From Sabellastarte sp. h YS-2021 (lineage: Eukaryota; Annelida; Polychaeta; Sabellida; Sabellidae): a stretch of DNA of 64,000 nucleotides. The stretch is taken from the NCBI GenBank assembly GCA_964017235.1, contig OZ024927.1:24137160-24201159 (forward strand), written 5' to 3'. This document shows positions 56,180-64,000 of the stretch, one piece after another. Numbering within the stretch: the first letter of the stretch is position 1; each line of letters opens with the position of its first letter. Below the pieces are notes generated by a model. That model did not search any database and was not told where the DNA came from. It saw nothing but the letters and a program-made list of their open reading frames with translations. The position numbers were made by a program, and so were the translations under genes.

Positions 56180-59100
56180 GCTCTAGTCTACTCCTCCCTC
56201 GATCTTTCAGGCAGGCAAGCTGTTGCCCTAATGTGAAAAATTTTCCTACTACAACCAAGTTAAGAGGCATCTCTGTTTTACTTTTAAGTGGAGATATTTT
56301 GCTGAATCCCACTCCTGTCTTCCTTGGTGTGATCAACTGTCGATCTGTCAGAAATAAAGGTCCCACTATTGCCGACATTGTGTCTTCTCGGTCATTGGAT
56401 CTACTTGTCATTACAGAAACACATATATGACACACCGACAGTTTGCTTCGCTCAATAACACCACCAGGATATAAATTGTGTCACAGACCTCGTGCTCATG
56501 GTCTTGGTGGGGGTGTCGGCTTTTTTGTAAATCATAACATTCAGTTTAAAATAGATGCTAGTCCTTCCTATAAATTATTTGAAAATATTGTAATTACCAT
56601 TGGTTCTCATCAGCTTTTGTGATAGCTTGTGTTTATCGGCTACCTGGTTCATGTTCTGATACCTTCTGAGATGAATTTTTCAGTATATTTGAGTACCTAT
56701 CTTCAGTGAGCTAAAATTTCTTGATATGTGGTGATTTTAACATACATGTGGATACAACCTCTAAGGATAGTGAAAAGTTTCTGAATTGCCTTGAGTCGTG
56801 CAATATTAATCAACATGTTCATAAACCAACTCACCTACATGGACACAGTCTCGATCTAATCCTCACCCCCAATGTTTCCAGTGCTGTTTCAAATGTTCCG
56901 GTCAGTGATTTCATCTCGGACCATGCCCTGGTGCTGGGTCAGCTTGATTTTACCAACCCTTCTGTACCCAGGTCAAAAACTGTTACTTTTCCCAGGTTTC
57001 ACAAGATAAAATCATTAGTGTTCTTTACGAGCAATATACAAATGACCTAGGTGATTTGCTTGACAAACGCGCACCTGAGGTGTCTAGCACTTTCTTCCAA
57101 AGTCCTGCTAAATGGCTCTCAGATTCTTACCTATTGGCAAAGGCTGTCAGGCGACAGTTCGAACGCACATGGCGCAAGGATAAATCACCACAAAATCAAG
57201 CTAGACTGCGTAAGCAGATTGCCCGTTCTAATTCACTAGTAAACAAGGATAAATCCAATTATTACAGAAATCTTGTCAATGAAAATGCTCAGGATTCAAA
57301 GAAATTGTGGCAGGTCTTACGTTCTGCATTACATTCCGATCCCGAAAGTATACTCCCTTCTCATCAGTCAAAGGAGTATCTTGCTGATCATTTTGTGACT
57401 TATTTCTCAGACAAAATTACCAAGATTAGAGACTCGTTTTCCAGCACTGACTCAGACTACCTGCACCCTCAGACCTACCCAGCTTTGACTCCTTTAAAAC
57501 AGTTTCTGAAGAAGAAATCAAAAAGGAAATTATGAAGTCACCAACAAAATCTTGTCTGTTGGACCTATGGCCTACTTTTTTGGTCAAGGAATGTCTTGAC
57601 ATTCTTGTACCCTCAATCACCAAACTTGTTAATTGTTCTCTGTCTGAAGGTGTTGTCCCTGCCGATTTTTAAAAAGCTGTCGTTACGCCACTGATCAAAA
57701 AAGCCTCACTACCACCTGACGATCTCAAGAACTACTGACCTGTGACAGGCTTGTGCTTCATCTCCAAACTTGTCGAGTATGTGGTTGCCTCTCAATAAAA
57801 TGACTATGTCTGTTCAAATGGACTTGAGAATGTCAACCAGTCGGCTTATAAGTTAGGTCACTCAACCGAAACTGCGCTGCTATCAATCAAAAATGATGTC
57901 CATCTTGCTCTGGCTAGAGGTGAGGCTACTGCTGTTGTGCTGCTTGACCAATCGGCAGCTTTTGATACAACTGACCATGGCACACTCCTAGATTTTTGGA
58001 GTTCTTGGTTTGGCGTTGGTGGCGTAGTTTTGGAACGGTTCAAGTCCTACCTCTCTGATCATTCACAGTGCGTTAAGATTGGCTCTATCCTGTCTGACGC
58101 AAAGAAGCTCTTGTTTGGAGTACTTCAGGGCTCTGTCCTAGGTCCTACACTCTTTTCCCTATATACTACTCCCCTTAGCAAAGTCATTCGAAATCATCCC
58201 GGCATAGGTTTCCACTTTTATGCAGATAATACACAGTTATATGTTCATCTAACACATAAGAATGTGGCTCATGCCTTTGACAGGTTGAAAAGTTGCCTGG
58301 AGGATGTCAAAAAGTGGTTGTCTGCAAATAATTTGAAGCTGAACCCTGATAAAACCGAATTGTTTTTGGTTCTAAAATACAGCGTGAAAAAATCAACAAA
58401 TCCTTTCCAGTCAATATTCTTGGCAATTTCATCTTTCCTGTAGGAGCGGTTAGGAACCTTGGTGTATGGTTTGATAGTGATTTTTCCTTTTCGAGGCATG
58501 TCCAAAATATCTATGAGTCCTGTTTCGCTTAAATCAGAGATTTTAAGCATCTCAGAGATTACCTGACACATCATGCTGCTCTTATGGCTGCGAGTGCTCT
58601 GGTTGGGAGTCGACTTGACTACTGTAATTTCTTGTTTAGGAGTCTCTCAGCTCTTGATCTTCGTAAGCTGCAATGTGTTCAAAATAGTCCGGCTAGAATT
58701 GACACCAAGTACTCACACATCACTCCTGTTAGGAAGATTCTCCATTGGTTACCTATTGAACACTGTTCCATATTCAAGACTGCCTTACTGGTGTACAAGT
58801 TCCTACATTGTGGTTATCCAAAATATTTTACACCTTTTCTTAAACCCAGACAAAGTGTCTATAACACACGCAAAAGCCAAGCTGATGGTGTGTTCCTTGA
58901 GGTCGCCTACTTTGCCACTTCAATATATAAGTCTTCTAAGCATTTTGGCCTCAGTTCTGCTTATGACGCACCAAAGATTTGGAATGATTTGCCTGATGAT
59001 GTACGTTCGGCCACGTCTCTCCACTCATTCAGAAGGAAGCTCAAAACCTATCTCTTTGCACAAGCATATCCACCCTAACTTCCGCTTTCCCTGGTCTCTC

Positions 59101-59225
59101 TCCATGGCGCTGACCCTTGCTATGTCTCAGGTTTATGATTATAGTTTTCTGCTTTCTGTTTGGTGTGCCTAGAGTCTGTCTTTAGATGGAGATTAGGCAC
59201 TATAAAAATACTATTAAAATCAGAA
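56180..59225 (+). pseudogene. L2/CR1-type LINE, near full-length, inactivated
   Basis: In order: a hydrophobic lead ending LLLSGDILLNPTP; an apurinic endonuclease with INCRSVRNKG, DLLVITETHI, RPRAHGLGGGVGFF, ICGDFNIHVD and SDHALVLG; an RT with LGHSTETALLS, LLDQSAAFDTTDH, LQGSVLGPTLFSLYTTPL, YADNTQLY and NLKLNPDKTELF; and the C-terminal SRLDYCN, HITPVRKILHWLPI and RRKLKTYLF block. Stops at ETHI|stop (56428), QLL|stop-stop (about 56622), about 57670, 57739 and 57796, and frame changes near 56700 and 57510, show it is dead. YADN replaces the catalytic YADD. The 3' end GGCACTATAAAAATACTATT fits L2. Confidence 0.88.
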
Positions 59226-59425
59226 ATTAGAATAATACTTTCAGGTCTCATTACACAAACACTAGGTGTAACAGACTTTCTTATTCTTTCACTTGACAGG
59301 CTAGAACTGAACTGATTATCACACTGAAAGACCCACTTTTTATAGACAAACAGTCAGGAGCTATTGCAATTACAAATGTTCACCAAATGTCACCTGTTGA
59401 GCATAACTTAAAGGTGAGAACACTT

Positions 59426-59796
59426 TAGTGCTGGTATTGTTTATCGATATTGAAATATTTATCAATTCATTCTGAATATAACGATATCGGTAATGTAAGG
59501 TACAATATCAATATCGAAACATACTACTTAAGAGATCCACTTGTGTTGTCTTCCATTAAAATAAAGAACAAAATTCGAAGATTTTACACCTTTTCATGTC
59601 ATTTTTTGTAACTTTTACTTACCGTGAAAACAGAACTGCCATATTTGTTTACATTTCGGGATACTACTACAACTCCCGAAAGAGTTTGGAAGGTCTCACC
59701 CAGGAAAGCATCTCATGCCCCGATATTTCAATATCGATCAATACGGAAGGTAAAAATATGGTTTGATATCGATATTTTTATTTGATACCAACACCA
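59426..59796. mobile_element. hAT MITE family C
   Basis: A 371 bp element with ends TAGTGCTGGTATTG and (reverse) TGGTGTTGGTATCA, flanked by a perfect 8 bp duplication GAACACTT (59418-59425, 59797-59804). Subterminal ATCGATAT repeats occur at both ends. No ORF. Confidence 0.82.
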
Positions 59797-60506
59797 GAAC
59801 ACTTACACCCAAAAGTAAGGCTGTGACAGGGTAACCGGTTATCCGAATTCCTTAAGAAACCGAGTACAAACTGGCGAAGCGGAAAACTGAAAAAATATTA
59901 AATATAGCGTAAATCAATGAAATACATGGATAAACCTTAGTAATCTGTCAGATTTCTTTAACTGATATCAGTTTTTCACATAATTTTCCTTATTTATACA
60001 GATATTTAACATTATTTTCGCAACATTTTGTTTACATCATCTGCCATGTTTGCTTCTCTGCTACTTCCACTGGGTGACAACTAAAAGACGGTTACCCGAA
60101 TTTGGATCGGTTCTTTCGAGGCGAATACCCAGCATCATTTTTCTGACTGAGTCACAGCAGTACCCAATAGTATAGGGATTGGTGCTGATATCAACACATA
60201 CTACGAGTAGTGCAGTAACGATGCGGCTCGACTTGGTCATAGTCTGTCGTGGGTGTTGACAATACGATGCGTCGGTTCACACATAAAAAGATCGATTTTC
60301 ATAAAAACGTTTACAATACACCAAAATATTACTTACCTAATAAAATCGTATGATAATCAGCGTTTTTAAACAAAGCAATCACATTTTTAAGTTGTCAAAG
60401 CTTTCAAGTGGAAACAACAATGGCTGCTACCCTTAATTTTTTAACCGCAAATATAAATTCTTACGAGATTCAGTACTTTATCAGATAGGGTCAAAGATCA
60501 AACTAC
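59797..60506. other. Possible further MITE; no gene
   Basis: GGGTAACCGGTTATCCGAAT near 59829 and GGTTACCCGAATTTGGATCG near 60090 are partly inverted, but terminal repeats and target duplication are unclear. Nothing coding is recognised. Confidence 0.3.
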
Positions 60507-62166
60507 AACTAGACATTGCGTCTCGACGCAGTGTATCCCCAGACAGGACATGGTTGAAGCGTGAATGTGTCGGGCTTGAGAGTTTTTCCTGGAGCACCAG
60601 GTCAGGATTTTCCATAGTAGGGCACAAAGAGCCCGACTTACCCCCCCCCCCCCCCTGCTTGAATAGGCAACCACCATGGTGTTGTCCTTGGCTATGGCAG
60701 CAATAAGGTTCAAGCAGAGGTCTTGGAACTCCTTTAGGGTCGAAAGACCGCCTTGGTTCCAGATACTTTATGTGTAACTTGCTTCTAGAAGGGACCAGGT
60801 TCCCCTTGCAGTGTGTTCCCCTAAGTGAGCACTCACCCTTCTTGATGCATCTGTAGGGATTTGCAGAGCATATTTAATTAGGTGTAATGGTTGACCTTGA
60901 AGCACATTTGTCATCCTACAACCACCATTTTAGATGGGGTGGAGTAAACTGGGATCACCTTTTCTAGTTAGTCTGGTACCCCTTCAGCTGTTCTTCAAGT
61001 GCCACTGTATCGGCCTCATGTGGAGGCGACCTAGGTGGACTTGCTTCTGTATGGGTGTTAGTAACCCACACAACACCACTGTGGAAAACACTAATAGCCA
61101 TTTATGAGAACTGTGACCCCTGGTCTGATTAACAGATAAATTTACCATTGCTTGAGTTGTGAAAACTGGCAAATGGGTTATAATCTTGAGGGGAAGGCTG
61201 AGTTCGGAAACTCAGGCCCCTGGTGTCAGCTGACACTGCTCACAGGCTGGGTAAAAGGCAAGCTGGGTGGTCAGTCTAGGAGGGTGGATCACTGTAGCTC
61301 ACTGGAACCTGTAAAAAAAACTTGATGAACCTCCACAGTAACTGATAAGCAGACTTCTTGCTGGCAGTTCGGCATCTCACCGGGACCAGTATTCAGTAAC
61401 TGGCTGGTGTGAGGTCTGATAAGATAAGTCTGACAGGTAGTTGGACAAATCTTGTTGGGAAAGTCTTATCTATAGTCACTTTCAACCAGCTAGGAGGTCC
61501 TGACAGTATGCTGGCTGACTGGTCTGGTAGGTTGAGTCAGTCATGTCACTGAGACCAATGATTGGTACAAGAATTTCTCTGTAACCAATTTTCCTCGGGT
61601 AGTAACTGGTTGGTCTGAGACAGCCACTTGGACCCTTAAAAGGCTACTGCTGGTCTGTTAGCCAGTCCTGTGGACCTGCCCAGTACCAGGGCCTAACCGG
61701 CTATAGGTGAAGCAATCCTCTAACCAGTTCCTGTTGGCTCCATAGTTCTGCGAAAACTCTTTGGAGCTAGCAGAACTGGGCGAATTAGACTACATCTCAG
61801 CAGGCATAGGCTTATATGAAACAACTGCCTTCTTCCTGTCCATAACTGTGGAATCAGCAGATTTTCTCTGTAACCAACAATCCTTTGTAACCAGTAAGTC
61901 TGGATACTGGTACTCCATCATCTACTCAACCTCCAAAGCCATTTTCAATAGTTTCCATGCAATAGAGTCAGCAATAAGTGTGAAAATATCTCCAAAAAGG
62001 CCAAAAATGGCCTTGGTCAGGTACTTTGGATGACCTGGGGATGACCTTCAATGAAGAGCGTCAAGGTCAAATTTCTGCATGCTTATAGAGGACATATATA
62101 TGTATTATATATACCAGCCATAGGATGATCTAACTTTCTGTATATGAGAACTGGGCTAAAATGTGA
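60507..62166 (+). mobile_element. F4-type element carrying a longer DIRS fragment (copy c), 3' end lost
   Basis: It starts AACTAGA, the hairpin TGCGTC-TC-GACGCA (60517-60530) and TGTATCCCCAGAC (60532-60544). Minus-strand DIRS RNase H sequence (AKDNTMVVAYSS, CALLWKILTWCSRK) and the RT/RH linker HLGRLHMRPIQWHLK (60990-61030) follow. The right half matches F4b up to about 62165, where F1b begins, so the 3' hairpin is missing. A run of 15 or more C lies near 60640. Confidence 0.7.
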
Positions 62167-64000
62167 AAAAATAGCATCAGAGATGCCCGTACCCCACAGC
62201 CTGGGGAAATATTTTTCAACACCATGAGATATAGAAGTAGTGTAACAGTACAAAGTTCAAGATACTTTCAGAGCAGTGTAAGTTATATTAAGGTCCAAAT
62301 AATGCTTAAGTAGAGAAAATAATATTTAAGGAAAAGAAATGTATATAAAGATGAAGTTTTAAAACAAGACAATTCAATAATAAAATGACAGCATTTATCA
62401 GTAAACCAAAAATGGCCGAATTATGGTTTGGATGTTTTGAATATTACCCATGCATACAGAAGTGGCAATACATTCAATGAATGCTTATGTGTGGTGTTGG
62501 AGAAAAGCCTGTGACTCACTTGATGAAATTCCATCTGTTACAATGGGAACTTGCAAAAGGAAATTCTTATTGAATTCTAATATGACTTTAACAGTGCTTA
62601 ATCTGCATCAACAGACAGACCCAAAGGTGCAACAAGATTTTAAAGGTCAATACAGCAAGGTCAAAGGTCAATCAGTGTTACGCCATGACGTGGCACACCT
62701 AAAACCCTCAACCAATGTCCCTACCAAGTATAAACTTCCTACACCTTACAGTCTCTGAGATATAACCTGGACAAGATTTTATAGGTCAAGGTCACTACAG
62801 CAAGGTGAAAGGTCAAATCAAGGTCACATGACGTAGCACACCTACACCCCCTAACCAATGTCCCTAACAAGTATCAAATTCCTACACCTCTTACGGTTTC
62901 CAAGATATAGCCCAGATCAGGTATTATAGGTCAAGTTCACTACGGCAAGTACAAAGGTCAAATCAAGGTCACACCATGACGTTGCACACCTACTACCCAC
63001 AACCAATGTCCTCACCAAGTATCAGCTTCCTACACCTTACAGTTTCCGAAATATAACCCAGACACGATTTTATAGGTCAAGGTCACTACGGCAAGGGTCA
63101 AAGGTCAAATCAAGGTCACACTATGACCTTGCACATCTACACCCCCTAACCAATGTCCCAGTATCCAAGTATCAACTTCCTACACCTTACAGTTGCTGAG
63201 ATATACTGTATAAGTGGTTATTTTCGCGTGGAATTAATTTTCGCTATATTCGCGAGTGACTACAAAACGCGAAAATAACTTCTAGCCAATATTTATATTC
63301 AGTAGAACCAGTCTACAGTAGCGTGAGCGATAATACAAGATTATGCAAGATACAATATTTAACACTGTCACGGAAACAATAAATTCCATTGCTTTATCCA
63401 ATGTACCATTCACAGAAACGCCTAACTTCTTTGATCTTTATCACCAGGGAGGGATTAATTCAATTACACAACCCCGCTACACAACTTCTTTGATAATGCG
63501 CCGATCAATGAAAGTGTGTTCGATTGTGTTTCGTAAATTTATAATCTCCCAGAGTAGGTTCACACACTGACAACGTGTATAAAAGAAAAGACGTTAACTA
63601 TGCATTTCCAATCAAACCAGCAAAAGTCCGCATAATAAGTATTTTAATTTGAACATGTTGTTAGTTTGGGCGATAATTGAATATATTTCACCGCGAAAAT
63701 AAATTCTCGCGAAGCAGGCCTACAGTGTACATTCGCGAACTTAAGTACCCGCGAAAAAAACCACTTATACAGTAGCCCCGACAAGGTTTTATAGGTCAAG
63801 GTCACTACGGCAAGGTCAAAAGTCAAATCAAGGTCAGACCATGATGTTGCACACCTACAACTCCTAACCAATGTTCCTACCAAGTATCAACTTCCTACAC
63901 CTTACGGTTTCCGAGATATAGCCCGGACAAGATTTTATAGGTCAAGGTCACTACAGGAAGGTCAAAGGTCAAATCAAGGTCAGACCATGATGTTGCACAC
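62167..64000 (+). mobile_element. Tandem-repeat element family F1, copy b, continues past right edge
   Basis: AAATAG, the hairpin GCATC-AGA-GATGC (62174-62186) and ACCCCACAG (62191-62199) match F1a. The unique 5' part, with AGCCTGGGGAAATA and ATGACAGCATTTAT, is shared with 8400-8610. The 143 bp array starts near 62640 and is open at the window end. A MITE interrupts it at 63206. Confidence 0.75.
63206..63772. mobile_element. Mariner-like MITE inserted in an F1 array monomer
   Basis: Ends CTGTATAAGTGGTTATTTTC and (reverse) CTGTATAAGTGGTTTTTTTC, each flanked by TA (63204-63205, 63773-63774). Removing the element and one TA restores the normal GAGATATAGCCC box of the array. The interior is 567 bp and has no credible ORF. 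Confidence 0.88.

Overview
This is a repeat-dominated stretch of an animal genome. Spliced coding exons, THAP zinc-finger genes, tRNA-derived SINEs, an L2/CR1-type LINE, DIRS-type tyrosine-recombinase retrotransposons, hAT and mariner-like MITEs and long 130-170 bp tandem arrays all appear. The combination, especially short elements built around ~150 bp tandem repeats (compare the 'pearl' elements known from bivalves), suggests a mollusc, most likely a bivalve. That is an inference from repeat style; no host single-copy gene identifies the species.

Layout. 1-4941 (minus): most of a well-preserved DIRS-type retrotransposon, with a gag-like ORF, an RT/RNase H ORF and the N-terminal half of a tyrosine recombinase that runs off the left edge; it cut into an older hAT MITE. 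5235-7646 (minus): the best host-like gene, a three-exon THAP-domain gene whose introns are consistent in phase and whose second intron carries a complete hAT MITE with 8 bp target duplications. 8384-9955: a tandem-repeat element. 10848-21429: a second, decayed DIRS-type element with 40 bp inverted ends, split by a 4.5 kb tandem-repeat element (15783-20272). 21811-27650: SINE, broken MULE transposase, foldback element, a THAP pseudogene and a partial duplicate of it. 27881-36680: two more tandem-repeat elements around an orphan THAP exon. 37000-40588: mostly featureless. 40589-51609: nested arrays, nested hAT elements, a DIRS-capturing element and a palindrome-rich element. 51610-55210: a terminal-inverted-repeat element split by a tandem-repeat element. 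55423-59225: MULE fragment and L2 LINE pseudogene. 59426-64000: hAT MITE, a second DIRS-capturing element and a tandem-repeat element that continues past the right edge.

The main result is that the tandem-repeat elements, though unrelated in their internal monomers (133, 143, 147, 155, 169 and 350 bp), share one architecture: a 5' start close to AAAC(T/A)AG(A/G), usually a small GC-rich hairpin, a family-specific motif 10-35 bases in, a central tandem array, and a 3' terminal motif (usually a hairpin) that is the reverse complement of the 5' motif, followed by an A/T-rich tail such as ATAATAAA. At least six families with twelve starts are visible. This resembles Helentron-associated (HINE) or pearl-like non-autonomous elements, but the common 5' signature across families, the higher-order repeat organisation and the capture of DIRS RNase H fragments merit checking.

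No gene in the window can be tied to a metabolic pathway. The only candidate functional proteins are the DIRS polyprotein set and the small THAP protein.
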